DNA of 47,486 bases, taken from NCBI GenBank assembly GCA_020725525.1, contig DYEX01000081.1:1-47486 (forward strand). The letters are read 5' to 3'. Shown here piece after piece: positions 9,472 through 17,584 of the stretch. Under the pieces are notes generated by a model. That model was not told the origin of the DNA. It was given only the letters and a program-made list of their open reading frames with translations, and searched no databases. The position numbers and the translations under genes were made by a program. How positions within the stretch are numbered: position 1 is the stretch's first letter; each line of letters opens with the position of its first letter. This stretch comes from Desulfovirgula sp. Its GTDB lineage: Bacteria > Bacillota > Desulfotomaculia > Desulfotomaculales > Desulfovirgulaceae.

Positions 9472-9594
9472 ATGGCGGCTGAGGGGGTTATCCTGGTGCA
9501 GTGCCAGGGCCAGTGGCTGGCGCTGGTGGATGGTGTTTTAGTGGCTGTAGGAAATAATTTTGAGGATGTGTGGAACCATGCGCTGGTTTATTAA
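9472..9594 (+). CDS. 40-aa small protein of unknown function
   Basis: ATG at 9472 is preceded by GGAGGAGG with 6-nt spacing, one of the best ribosome sites in the window. The peptide starts MAAEGVILVQCQGQWLALVD, continues with a hydrophobic VLVAVG stretch and ends with NNFEDVWNHALVY. It resembles a single beta-strand-rich mini-domain, but I know no family for it. It lies directly after a terminator and before a second one, as a separate small cassette. Too short for routine gene calling. Confidence 0.55.
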   Translation: MAAEGVILVQCQGQWLALVDGVLVAVGNNFEDVWNHALVY

Positions 9595-9678
9595 ATAATG
9601 TGCAGCTTACGCGAAAGCCAGGACGTGTGCGAAGAGGAGCGCTCCGGCCGTTTATGGGTGGTTGGTTAAGATAAATCT

Positions 9679-9706
9679 GGTCCCCGCCGGGGGACCGTTG
9701 TTTTTT
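9679..9706 (+). terminator. Intrinsic terminator after the 40-aa ORF
   Basis: GGTCCCC (9679-9685) pairs with GGGGACC (9690-9696), followed by GTTGTTTTTT. It closes the small-ORF cassette and lies at the end of the convergent minus-strand gene. Confidence 0.85.
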
Positions 9707-10004
9707 ATATGCCTTTAATGTAACTTTCTTGCCCGCAGCTGGAACAACGGTAGGAACCGAAATCCTTGATGGTGCGGGTGACATTCCCGCAGTGGGGACA
9801 ACGATAGGTGGTCACCTCAAAGAGGCCGCTTGACAGCAGGATACAGGCGGCAATACCGGCCACAACGCCGGTGACTACGGCGGGCGCCTGGAGAACGACG
9901 CCTATCCCGGCCACCAGCAGCATGACGCCGACAAAATAAAGCAAGCGCAGGAAAACCAGGAGCAGTTCCAGTCCGGGTGTTTTTACCTCCCCCGGGTGGT
10001 ACAT
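9705..10004 (-). CDS. Small membrane protein with C-terminal zinc ribbon
   Basis: 99-aa protein with two hydrophobic helices (about residues 13-35 and 40-60) followed by a cytosolic-type zinc ribbon, with cysteine pairs CPHC (about residues 70-73) and CSSC (about 88-91). The arrangement suggests a membrane-anchored metal-binding domain, but no function is known to me. ATG start at 10002-10004 with a G-run (AGGGGGGGG) upstream. It is convergent with the small-ORF cassette. Confidence 0.7.
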   Translation of the reverse strand: MYHPGEVKTPGLELLLVFLRLLYFVGVMLLVAGIGVVLQAPAVVTGVVAGIAACILLSSGLFEVTTYRCPHCGNVTRTIKDFGSYRCSSCGQESYIKGI

Positions 10005-10353
10005 TGTTAAACCCCCCCCTTAAAACAGGCCTTTACCATGACTTATTTCGAGTGGGAATCAAAAATTCCTGCCCTGCAGGACAAAAATTTACTCATCAAA
10101 CCGGGGAGGAGTGATTACCGTTGCGGCCAAAGCGATGATTACCGGCATCACCGGAAACACCCGTTAAACAAACCGGTACTCCGGCCTGCCCCTGGAACTG
10201 AACGGGGCAGCTGGCAGGAAATCTCCGGGGAAGAACGAAGTTTAATTCTACAAGATTACCTGACAGGATTACTTGCGTTCGCTTATTTTTCACCACGGGA
10301 TTCCGAAAGATATAGTGACAGGCTGTTTTTTAGCGGCAGTGGGGGTGGGAATA
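10005..10353. other. Intergenic region upstream of fapA-like gene
   Basis: This holds no gene I can support. A frame of 118 codons crosses it and runs into the next gene out of frame; it lacks a ribosome site. An 18-codon frame at 10111-10167 has a strong GGGGAGGAG site but no recognisable sequence. A hairpin with stem CTGCCCC/GGGGCAG lies near 10184-10208. It may be an untranslated leader of the FapA-like gene. Confidence 0.4.
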
Positions 10354-11850
10354 ATGGCCGAAAAAAGCCGGGACCTGAAGGTAGTGATCAGTGACAATAA
10401 ATTAGAAGCTTATCTGTCCGCTCACGAGGAAGTTGTCGCTCTGGATCCAGAATCGGTCCGTCAGGCACTGCAAGCAGCGGGAGTAACCAGTGGCATTAAA
10501 GAAGAAGTGCTGGCTTCCTTTGCGGCCAGCCCGCAGGTACAGCCGGTGCTGGTGGCAGAGGGAGACCCGCCGCAACCTGGTGTAGACGAACGAGTGGAGG
10601 TGTTCTTTAACGGTGTAGCACTCCGGGAAGGGGTTGCGGATGACGGGGGACGCGTTGATTTCCGGGAGACCAGCACCATCGTTTCGGTGGAAGCCGGTAC
10701 CCTGCTGGCAGTTAAACACCCCTCACGGCCGGGAGTGCCCGGAAAGGCGGTGACCGGCGAGGAATTGCCTCCCCCGGCGCCCAGACTGTTCGAGCTGCGG
10801 GCGGGAAAAGGGGTGGAACTGCAGGAAAATGGTACCCGGGTGGTGGCCCTGGTTGACGGCCGCCCCTGGTACAAACGAACGGGAAATACCTTTATTTTTC
10901 ACGTAGAACCCCTGCTCGTCCATAAAGGGGATGTGTGCATCAAAAGTGGTAACCTCAGGTTTAAAGGTGATTTAAAGATTCTGGGCAATGTCTGCGAAGC
11001 CATGAAGGTTCAGGCCACCGGCTGTGTAGAAATCACCGGACTGGTAACCCGGGCCACGGTTAGCAGCGGGGGCAGGTTGCTGGTACACCGGGGGGTGATC
11101 GGCAGTATATTGCAGGCCGGTACCAGTTTTCCCGGGGCCAAAAAGCTTTCCTTCATGCTCCGGGACATTCAATCCAACCTGGACCTTCTCAATCAGGCCC
11201 TGGAGCAGTTGAAGCGGCACCAGGGAAACAATTTAGACCGGGTAGACTTCGGGCGGGTTCTGCTGACCCTGATGGATACAAAATTCAAAGACCTGCGTTC
11301 CCTGGTGAAAAACACCCTGCGGGAAATTGCCGCCATCAGGGCAGAGGTGCCCGATGAAGTGTCCAGATGCGGCCGTTCTTTAAACTGCCTGGTGGGGCTG
11401 AATCCCCTGACGGTAAAAAGTTTTGGCGATGTAATCAAGGATGTGGAATCCGCCGTCGCCCTGCTGCAGGAGATTGCTGAAAATCCGGCCGATGTGGTGG
11501 TCCCTTCAGCCATGTCGTCCACCATCCAGAGTTCCGGTAGCGTTTATGTCACCCGCCGGGGTTGTGTGAATACCACCATTAATGCCGGGCAGAATGTGGT
11601 AGTGAAAGGCTCTTTTAAAGGGGGTGAGATCTTTTGTGAGGGCAACGCCGAAATAGAGGAACTGGGTAGCGACCTGGGGGTGCCGCCGGTGGTCCGGGTA
11701 GGGGCGGCCGGGGTAATCAGGGTAAAGCGGGGCTTCCCCGGGTCCGTGGTGCAGGTGGGGCAGCGCCGCCTGGTTCTTACGCAGGAAATGGGCTCCTTTA
11801 AGGCCCGTCTCAATAAAGAAGGAGAACTGGATATTATCCCGGGAAATTAA
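10354..11850 (+). CDS. FapA family protein (DUF342)
   Basis: 498-aa cytosolic protein of the FapA/DUF342 family (named flagellar assembly protein A, although most members have no proven flagellar role). It has an N-terminal FapA domain (about residues 1-220), a beta-helix-like core rich in Gly/Val turns, a helical coiled-coil insert (about residues 265-380) and a return to the beta-helix repeats. The start is taken as ATG at 10354; an upstream in-frame ATG at 10273 adds a hydrophobic 27-residue leader that does not fit the family. It ends with TAATG, overlapping the next gene's first possible start. No flagellar genes are nearby. Confidence 0.8.
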   Translation: MAEKSRDLKVVISDNKLEAYLSAHEEVVALDPESVRQALQAAGVTSGIKEEVLASFAASPQVQPVLVAEGDPPQPGVDERVEVFFNGVALREGVADDGGRVDFRETSTIVSVEAGTLLAVKHPSRPGVPGKAVTGEELPPPAPRLFELRAGKGVELQENGTRVVALVDGRPWYKRTGNTFIFHVEPLLVHKGDVCIKSGNLRFKGDLKILGNVCEAMKVQATGCVEITGLVTRATVSSGGRLLVHRGVIGSILQAGTSFPGAKKLSFMLRDIQSNLDLLNQALEQLKRHQGNNLDRVDFGRVLLTLMDTKFKDLRSLVKNTLREIAAIRAEVPDEVSRCGRSLNCLVGLNPLTVKSFGDVIKDVESAVALLQEIAENPADVVVPSAMSSTIQSSGSVYVTRRGCVNTTINAGQNVVVKGSFKGGEIFCEGNAEIEELGSDLGVPPVVRVGAAGVIRVKRGFPGSVVQVGQRRLVLTQEMGSFKARLNKEGELDIIPGN

Positions 11851-11867
11851 TGCAATCAGGGAAGGTG

Positions 11868-12398
11868 ATGGGTTTGCGCGAGGCCATTTTAATGGTCGCT
11901 CAACTAATGGCCCTGTCGGCCCGGACCGCCCCCAAGGGGTTGGGTCAGGATTATGTGGGCACCCGGGTGCTGGCGGGAGAAGAGCTGTCCCGGCTGGCCG
12001 ACGAAATGGAACGCTTTGGAAGGGAGCGGGGCAAGGTTAATTTCGACCGCGATGCCGATAATGTACGCCGCTCCGATGCAGTATTGCTCATTTCTCTGAC
12101 GGAAAACAGGCCTTTAGGCTTGAATTGCGGAGCCTGCGGTTACAGCCGGTGTGAGGAATTACAAAGCCACGAAGGACCGGAGTTTCCCGGACCCCTGTGC
12201 GCCTGGCGTCTTTTAGATGTGGGTATTGCCCTGGGATCGGCGGTCAAAACGGCCAGCCTCTTTAATGCCGATAACCGGATCATGTACCGGGTGGGTACGG
12301 TGGCCCGCCAGATGGGCCTGATCCCTGGTCCTATTGTGGTGGGTATCCCTATTTCCTTTACGGGTAAGAACATTTACTTTGACCGCCCGGTGAAATAA
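11868..12398 (+). CDS. DUF2148 ferredoxin-domain-containing protein
   Basis: 176-aa protein typical of the DUF2148 family found in strict anaerobes. It has EAILMVAQLMALSARTAPKG at the N-terminus and a cysteine cluster around NCGACGYSRC (about residues 90-100) and GPLCAWR (about 115-120) that probably binds a [4Fe-4S] cluster. The C-terminus PIVVGIPISFTGKNIYFDRP is also typical. The biochemical role is unknown. The start may be ATG 11850 (overlapping the previous stop as TAATG) or ATG 11868 after AGGGAAGG; the latter matches the compact family N-terminus better. Likely cotranscribed with the FapA-like gene. Confidence 0.78.
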   Translation: MGLREAILMVAQLMALSARTAPKGLGQDYVGTRVLAGEELSRLADEMERFGRERGKVNFDRDADNVRRSDAVLLISLTENRPLGLNCGACGYSRCEELQSHEGPEFPGPLCAWRLLDVGIALGSAVKTASLFNADNRIMYRVGTVARQMGLIPGPIVVGIPISFTGKNIYFDRPVK

Positions 12399-12520
12399 TC
12401 CACAGGTAAATATTAAATTTAAATTTAGCAGTAAGCAGGAAAATAACTGCGTAACGTAGAACTAACATGTATGTGGAAGGCGCTTTTAATAAAATAGTAT
12501 AAGCCAGGTAAATATCAAAC

Positions 12521-12777
12521 ATCAGCAGGTGCCTCCGTTTTAACGGGGGAGAATAGGGAATCAGGTGAAAATCCTGAGCGGTCCCGCCACTGTGATCGGG
12601 GAGCAACCACCATGTTATAAGCCACTGGCCCGGCACCCAGCTTAATTTATTCTGCTGTGACGGAAGCCGGCTTTTGATAACTGTGAAGTCGCGGCGAACG
12701 GAACTACGCATGGCTGAGTGCTGGCTGGGAAGGCGGCTGGTTGTGAGGATCCGGAGCCAGGAGACCTGCCTGCTGAT
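12521..12777 (+). ncRNA. Cobalamin (B12) riboswitch
   Basis: The closing P1 helix is ATCAGCAGG (12521-12529) with CCTGCTGAT (12769-12777). Inside are the AGGTGCC segment, the conserved core GGGAATCAGGTGAAAATCC then GAGCGGTCCCGCCACTGTGA, GCCACTGG, GGGAAGGCGG, and the B12 box AGCCAGGAGACCTGCC (near 12756-12771). A long peripheral insert (about 12630-12720) lies between the core and GGGAAGG. It precedes cobT with a terminator in between, so it should turn off transcription when adenosylcobalamin or a related cobamide is bound. Confidence 0.95.
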
Positions 12778-12798
12778 TCTTCACCGCTGGATGATGGT

Positions 12799-12836
12799 AA
12801 AGTCCACGGCCTTGTTCGGGCTGTGGACTTTTTAAT
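12799..12836 (+). terminator. Riboswitch expression-platform terminator
   Basis: AAGTCCACGGCC (12799-12811 region) pairs with GGCTGTGGACTT (12819-12830) with one G-U pair, followed by TTTAATTT. It lies 22 nt after the riboswitch and 36 nt before the cobT start, the expected position for transcription attenuation. Confidence 0.88.
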
Positions 12837-12872
12837 TTAACCTGAACTTTAACATGTGGGAGGTTGATCGTT

Positions 12873-13940
12873 TTGCTGCTGGAAAAGACCATTGCCGAAG
12901 TGGGAACGCTGTACCCCGAGCCCATGGCTGAAGCCCAAAAACGGCTGGACAGCCTGATCAAACCCCCCGGCAGCCTGGGCCGGCTGGAGGAACTGGCCGT
13001 GCAACTGGCCGGTATTACCGGCAACCCCCGCCCTGTGGTTGGCGACCGGGTGATTATCATTATGGCCGGGGACCACGGGGTGGTGGCCGAGGGAGTGAGT
13101 GTGGCGCCCCAGGAGATCACCCACCAGCAGATTCCAGCCTTCCTTACGGGGGTGGCCGGTATCGGCGTGCTGGGGCGGCTGGCCGGCGCCCGCCTGGTAG
13201 TGGTGGACGTGGGGGTAGCGGTGCCGGTAGATTACCCCGGCGTACTGAACCGGAAAGTGCGTCCCGGGACGGGGAACATTGCCCGGGGCCCGGCCATGAC
13301 CCGGGAGGAGGCGGTACGGTCGGTGGAGGTGGGTATCCAGGTAGTCCAGGAGGAGATCGACCGGGGAGCCACCTTGATTGGCCTTGGCGATATGGGCATC
13401 GGGAACACCACGCCCAGCAGCGCTATTGCTGCCGCGCTGGGTGGTTATGCCCCTGAGGAAGTTACCGGCCGGGGCACCCTGGTCAATGACCAGGTGCTGC
13501 GCCGCAAGGTGGAAGTGGTCGCCAGGGCGCTGGAAATAAACCGTCCAGATCCCGCTGACGGCCTGGACGTCCTGGCCAAAGTGGGGGGGCTGGAGATCGG
13601 CGGCCTGGCCGGGGTCATTTTAGGGGCGGCCGCCCGGCGGGTACCCGTGGTCATCGACGGCTTTATTACCACTGCAGCGGCCATGGTGGCAGTTGCCCTG
13701 CAGCCCCGGGTGAAGGAATTTATGATTGCTTCTCATCTTTCCGGCGAACAGGGCCATCGTTTGATGCTGGAGCATTTGGGACTGGTACCCATGCTTTACC
13801 TGAATATGCGCCTGGGCGAAGGTACCGGTGCGGCCCTGGCCATGCACCTGGTGGAGGCGGCCTGCCGGGTGATTAACCAGATGGCCAGCTTCAGCGAGGC
13901 GGGCATCGCCGATCTGGATGAAGATAAAATATTAAAGTAA
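12873..13940 (+). CDS. cobT: Nicotinate-nucleotide--dimethylbenzimidazole phosphoribosyltransferase CobT
   Basis: CobT makes alpha-ribazole phosphate from nicotinate mononucleotide and a lower-ligand base for cobamide nucleotide-loop assembly in the cytosol. The 355-aa protein has family segments KPPGSLGRLEELA (about residue 28), MAGDHGVVAEGVS (about 60-72), GLGDMGIGNTTPSSA (about 168-182) and, near the C-terminus, the LNMRLGEGTGAALAM active-site region containing the catalytic Glu. TTG at 12873 is chosen because GGGAGG (12858-12863) is 9 nt upstream; the in-frame TTG at 12864 touches that site. It is a single-gene unit controlled by the riboswitch; sulfate reducers need cobamides for methyl transfer. 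Confidence 0.95.
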   Translation: MLLEKTIAEVGTLYPEPMAEAQKRLDSLIKPPGSLGRLEELAVQLAGITGNPRPVVGDRVIIIMAGDHGVVAEGVSVAPQEITHQQIPAFLTGVAGIGVLGRLAGARLVVVDVGVAVPVDYPGVLNRKVRPGTGNIARGPAMTREEAVRSVEVGIQVVQEEIDRGATLIGLGDMGIGNTTPSSAIAAALGGYAPEEVTGRGTLVNDQVLRRKVEVVARALEINRPDPADGLDVLAKVGGLEIGGLAGVILGAAARRVPVVIDGFITTAAAMVAVALQPRVKEFMIASHLSGEQGHRLMLEHLGLVPMLYLNMRLGEGTGAALAMHLVEAACRVINQMASFSEAGIADLDEDKILK

Positions 13941-13945
13941 ACATC

Positions 13946-13978
13946 AAAGAGGGGGTGAAGACCCCCTCTTTAATAATA
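13946..13978 (+). terminator. Intrinsic terminator after cobT (bidirectional)
   Basis: AAAGAGGGGGT (13946-13956 region) pairs perfectly with ACCCCCTCTTT (13961-13971), loop GAAG, followed by an A/T-rich tail. It lies between convergent cobT and the minus-strand FBP aldolase/phosphatase gene. Confidence 0.88.
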
Positions 13979-14001
13979 TTATTTAATAATTTTTTAAGTA
14001 G

Positions 14002-15096
14002 TCAGCGGAGTTTTTCAAAACGATCCTTTAACTTCTTCAGCACCTGGGGCATGGTGGTGTATTCCATTTCATCCAGGTGCAGCCGGTGGGGTTCAAAGGG
14101 TCCCAGACTGCGCATGTAGCTGGCAATTTCGTTGGCCATTTGCCGGGCCTGATCAAAGGCCGGATCGGCAAAGAAGTCCTGGGGACCAATGAGCTTGCCT
14201 TCGGCTAACTGGAAGCCGAGGGCGACCACCCGGGGCGGGCCGTCAAAACGGGATGGGGTGGCCTGCTGCAGGCTCACCGGCATCAGCGGACCGCTGTGGG
14301 AGCCGCGCATCCAGCCGCTGACCAGGTGGGGTTTCGTGAAGGGTTCCAGCACCTCCCCCACTGCCGGCATGCCGCTCTGGCAGCGTACGATGCAAACCGG
14401 GTCGTCCTTGCCCACGTAGCGACCGGCCATCAGATTTAACCGCTGGGTGCTGGACACGGCGGCAATTTCCCCCGTTTTCTTATGGAAGACGCGCTTGATG
14501 CAGTAGCGGCCGGGAGCGCCAATGAATACCAGCATATCGTATATTTCCTCGGGGGCTGAGAAGTTAACCCGCGTGTTTTCAATCAGGTCCCGTACCTCGA
14601 AAATGAACCCGTCGTGCATGCTGGGATCGATGACCAGTCCGGCGGTGTTAAAGGGATCGGCAAAAATTTTGTACAGGGGCAGGTTCCAGGCTCCCGGTTC
14701 GGTCTTGTCGGCCATAAAGATTATTATGGGTTCGCTCTTGCGCTCTTCAAACTCCATCTCCGCTACTCCAGGGCCCAGTCCCTTGATGTTGCCGGAAAAG
14801 GCGTCGGCCAGCAGGTCCTGGCCAGCCCCGTAAAGTTTGAGTTTTTTAGCTATTTCCGTGCAGGCTACAAAAGTATCCCAGGCCAGCTGGTGGATTTCTC
14901 CGTTGTTCCGGCCCAGTTCGTGGGTCATAATCAGGTTAATATCGTCACCCACGTGGGCAACATAGGAGTCTATCAAGAGGGAACTGCCCTTGAGCATGCC
15001 CTGAGCCTTTTCGATCAGGGCGGGGTGGACGTTGGAATGACCTACACAGCCCCCGACATCCGCTTTGATGACCGTGACAGTAATTCTCTTGCCCAT
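14002..15096 (-). CDS. Bifunctional fructose-1,6-bisphosphate aldolase/phosphatase (archaeal type)
   Basis: Enzyme that condenses triose phosphates to FBP and dephosphorylates it to fructose 6-phosphate, making gluconeogenesis unidirectional; known in archaea and deeply branching thermophilic bacteria. The 364-aa protein has the N-terminal IKADVGGCVGHSNVHP metal/substrate segment and the Tyr227-x-x-Lys230 pair in RYVGKDDP, which matches the Tyr/Lys (Schiff base) pair of the crystallised archaeal enzymes, so both activities should be intact. Start ATG at 15094-15096 is chosen because GGGGAGG lies 7 nt upstream; an earlier ATG at 15111 precedes that site. Monocistronic on the minus strand. Confidence 0.93.
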   Translation of the reverse strand: MGKRITVTVIKADVGGCVGHSNVHPALIEKAQGMLKGSSLLIDSYVAHVGDDINLIMTHELGRNNGEIHQLAWDTFVACTEIAKKLKLYGAGQDLLADAFSGNIKGLGPGVAEMEFEERKSEPIIIFMADKTEPGAWNLPLYKIFADPFNTAGLVIDPSMHDGFIFEVRDLIENTRVNFSAPEEIYDMLVFIGAPGRYCIKRVFHKKTGEIAAVSSTQRLNLMAGRYVGKDDPVCIVRCQSGMPAVGEVLEPFTKPHLVSGWMRGSHSGPLMPVSLQQATPSRFDGPPRVVALGFQLAEGKLIGPQDFFADPAFDQARQMANEIASYMRSLGPFEPHRLHLDEMEYTTMPQVLKKLKDRFEKLR

Positions 15097-15270
15097 GAAA
15101 ATCCTCCCCATACAAAAAATGATTACTTAAACATTTATTCTTGAACCGTAAAGCTTTTTCCTGCTGAACAAAAAAATTTTTAATCTAATTTTACAAATGT
15201 GATGACATAATTGGATCTAAAACCACTATATATGTTATCCTTATATACCACCATAATGTTATACTTTAAT

Positions 15271-15816
15271 CTAAAATTCCCTGGGCTTACAGATAATTTC
15301 CTTAACCCTGGTGTCAAAAAAGTTGTTGGCATGGGCAGGAAGAATTACCGCGGCGGTATCGGCACCCGTTCCCGTTCCGGCGACGGCCACCACCTCTTTA
15401 CCGGCCGGGATCAGACCGGCATCCAGGGCCATGACGGCGATTTCCACGCACACCTTTAAACCCTGCCCCAGCATGCGCAGGGTTTGGGCAATGATTTCAG
15501 CAGGATAAACGCCGCCAAATTTGTTCCGAACCCCCCGGTCCAGTCCGCCCATGAGATGGGTGGTGGTAAGCAGGCGTACTCCCCGGGCCGTCAGTTCTTC
15601 ACGAACGTCACGGGGCATTTCATCCTGTCCCGGAGCGGTATAACCCACGTGGTGAGTTACACAGACCACATGGGGTACCCTGCCGATGAGCTTTTTAGCC
15701 GTTTCCCCGCTGCAGGAGGCCACCACGATGTGGTCAATGGACAGCTCCCGTGCTCTTTTTACTGCCAGAGCAATAGTTTCATCAGTATTAACAGGACCTT
15801 TCTGGGGCCAGTACAT
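15271..15816 (-). CDS. Pyruvate kinase C-terminal (PK_C) domain-like protein
   Basis: 181-aa stand-alone protein resembling the C-terminal allosteric alpha/beta domain of pyruvate kinase. It starts with NTDETIALAVKRARELSIDHIVVASCSGETA, typical of that fold, and ends in a glycine-rich VAVAGTGTGADTA segment and a CKPREF tail. It has no TIM-barrel catalytic domain, so it is not a pyruvate kinase. The family occurs in many anaerobes and archaea with unknown function. ATG 15814-15816 with GAGGTAAA upstream. It lies 170 nt upstream (transcriptionally downstream-independent, same strand) of the FBP aldolase/phosphatase gene and is divergent from the LarA-like gene; a metabolic-sensor role is only a guess. 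Confidence 0.78.
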   Translation of the reverse strand: MYWPQKGPVNTDETIALAVKRARELSIDHIVVASCSGETAKKLIGRVPHVVCVTHHVGYTAPGQDEMPRDVREELTARGVRLLTTTHLMGGLDRGVRNKFGGVYPAEIIAQTLRMLGQGLKVCVEIAVMALDAGLIPAGKEVVAVAGTGTGADTAAVILPAHANNFFDTRVKEIICKPREF

Positions 15817-16018
15817 TCTCTTTTACCTCCTTAAACTATATGCTTGACTACCTTCCCTATTTTAGCCCAATGAACCTGCTTTTGACAAGTAAGAGGTTTC
15901 GCGGTCTGGCCAGAATTGCCTTTCGGGAGTATAATCATTTTACATTCAATGCTTGGCCTCGCCATTTAGGGGTAGGGGCAAAAAATGATTTTGTAATGTT
16001 AAAGGCCAGGTGGATCTT

Positions 16019-17278
16019 ATGAACCGCCTCAGCTTTGTTAAAATCAGGCAAATTTTCCCCCGCCCGGTGGTACAGGACGTCCGGGCCCGGGTATTGAGCG
16101 AGATGGAAAGAATCGGTTTTCGGGCAAGGGTTAAACCCGGGCAGCGGGTTGCCATCACGGCAGGCAGCCGGGGAATAAAAAATATAACCGCCATATTGGG
16201 CGCCCTGGTGGAGGCGGTAAGGACGGCCGGAGCAGAGCCATTTATTGTCGGTGCCATGGGGAGCCACGGCGGGGGTACGGCGGAGGGACAACAACAGGTT
16301 CTGGCCAGCCTGGGTATTACCCGGGAAGCGCTGGGATGTCCGGTGTTGACCGCAACGGAAGTTGTGGAGATGGGCGAGACCCCCCGGGGGGTAAAAGTGT
16401 TCTGTGACGTGAATGCCTGGAATGCCGATGGGATCATCGTATGCAACCGCATTAAACCCCACACCACTTTTCACGGACCTGTGGAGAGCGGTTTGATGAA
16501 GATGATGGCCGTGGGGCTGGGTAAGGTAAAAGGCGCCTCCTTTATCCACCGGCTGAAACCGGAGCAAATAGCCCGGACGCTCATAGATATTGGTCAGGTT
16601 TTTATCCAATCGGGCAAGGTTGTGGCCGGAGTGGGCATAGTGGAGAATAGCTGCGAGGATACGGCTATCATCGAGGCAGCAACTCCGGGCGAAATTTTAG
16701 AGGTGGAGCGGCGATTGTTACAGGAGGCCTACCGCCTGATGCCCCGCCTGCCGGTAGAAGAGCTGGATTTTTTGATTGTCAGGGAAATGGGCAAAAATAT
16801 CAGCGGCACGGGCATGGATACCAACGTGATTGGAAGGACCAGGATGATCGGGGTGCCGGAACCCCCCAGACCTTTCATTGCCCGGATTATCGTGCTCGAT
16901 TTAACCGGGGAATCCCACGGGAATGCTACGGGAATCGGGCTGGCAGACATAACAACCAGGCGACTGGTTGAAAAAATGGACCGTCGGGCAACCTATCTCA
17001 ACTGCATCACCAGCGGAAACGTTCAACGCGCCATGCTTCCGATAATCATGCCTGACGACAGGGCGGCGATAGAGGCGGCAGTGGCGAGCCTTAATGCCGG
17101 TGAGACCGTTAACCACCTTAAAGGGGCGATGATCAAAAACACCCTCGAACTGGAGTACCTGTGGGTTACCGAAAACCTGGCCAGGGAGCTAAGCCAGAGG
17201 ACGGATATTGAGGTTGTTGGACCGCCGGGTCCCCTGGTTTTTCGCGAAGGTAATCTCGTCCTTGAGGATGATCATTAA
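16019..17278 (+). CDS. LarA-like (DUF2088, nickel-dependent racemase superfamily) protein
   Basis: 419-aa cytosolic protein of the lactate-racemase-like DUF2088 superfamily. It shows the N-terminal GQRVAITAGSRGI segment, VGAMGSHGGGTAEGQ, and KPHTTFHGPVESGLMKMMAVGLGK, the region that in LarA holds the lysine and histidines binding the nickel-pincer cofactor. LarA isomerises D- and L-lactate; other members act on other 2-hydroxyacids or are uncharacterised. No larB, larC or larE genes are adjacent. ATG 16019 has AGGTGG 6 nt upstream; an in-frame start 9 nt earlier is less likely. Substrate unknown. Confidence 0.82.
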   Translation: MNRLSFVKIRQIFPRPVVQDVRARVLSEMERIGFRARVKPGQRVAITAGSRGIKNITAILGALVEAVRTAGAEPFIVGAMGSHGGGTAEGQQQVLASLGITREALGCPVLTATEVVEMGETPRGVKVFCDVNAWNADGIIVCNRIKPHTTFHGPVESGLMKMMAVGLGKVKGASFIHRLKPEQIARTLIDIGQVFIQSGKVVAGVGIVENSCEDTAIIEAATPGEILEVERRLLQEAYRLMPRLPVEELDFLIVREMGKNISGTGMDTNVIGRTRMIGVPEPPRPFIARIIVLDLTGESHGNATGIGLADITTRRLVEKMDRRATYLNCITSGNVQRAMLPIIMPDDRAAIEAAVASLNAGETVNHLKGAMIKNTLELEYLWVTENLARELSQRTDIEVVGPPGPLVFREGNLVLEDDH

Positions 17279-17475
17279 TTTATATATGCCGACGTAACCA
17301 GGGCCGGTATAGCCGGTGCCGGGATATCCATGGCCGGGATAGGCGGGACCGGGGTAACCAAACATGGGCTTCCCATATATGCGGTCAGGATGTCGTTCCA
17401 GTACAATGCCTGCTGCAGTTCATCCATTGCCAGAACTAAAATCATCCTGGTTACGTGAGTATGAGGTGCGTACAT
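17275..17475 (-). CDS. Possible small gene with out-of-frame YPG repeats
   Basis: A 66-codon minus-strand frame starts MYAPHTHVTRMILVLAMDEL and continues QQALYWNDILTAYMG, which looks like real protein. After that the same frame gives an unlikely Pro/Ala run, while the -1 frame from about 17373 downward reads MFGYPGPAYPGHGYPGTGY, a Gly-Tyr-Pro repeat of the kind seen in small coat or surface proteins. This suggests a frameshift, either a real mutation, a sequencing error, or a programmed shift. No clear ribosome site is visible. Overlaps the LarA-like stop by a few bases. Confidence 0.35.
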   Translation of the reverse strand: MYAPHTHVTRMILVLAMDELQQALYWNDILTAYMGSPCLVTPVPPIPAMDIPAPAIPALVTSAYIN

Positions 17476-17584
17476 GGCCAGGTGGCAAAGGGCCGTGAAA
17501 TTAATTTGCTACGGAAAAATTGATAAAGAATATTTTGCCAGGGACGTTGTATTGGTATAGAATGGTGAAAAGGAGTGGTGAAGC

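Noticed and set aside
9598-9669. 23-codon frame after the 40-aa ORF
   Set aside because: Starts 3 nt after the previous stop without any ribosome site; not enough support.
10038-10394. 118-codon plus frame upstream of the FapA-like gene
   Set aside because: No ribosome site, unnatural composition, and it overlaps the real gene start out of frame.
12358-12711. Minus-strand frame over the riboswitch
   Set aside because: The region is explained by the cobalamin riboswitch, and the frame has no coding features.
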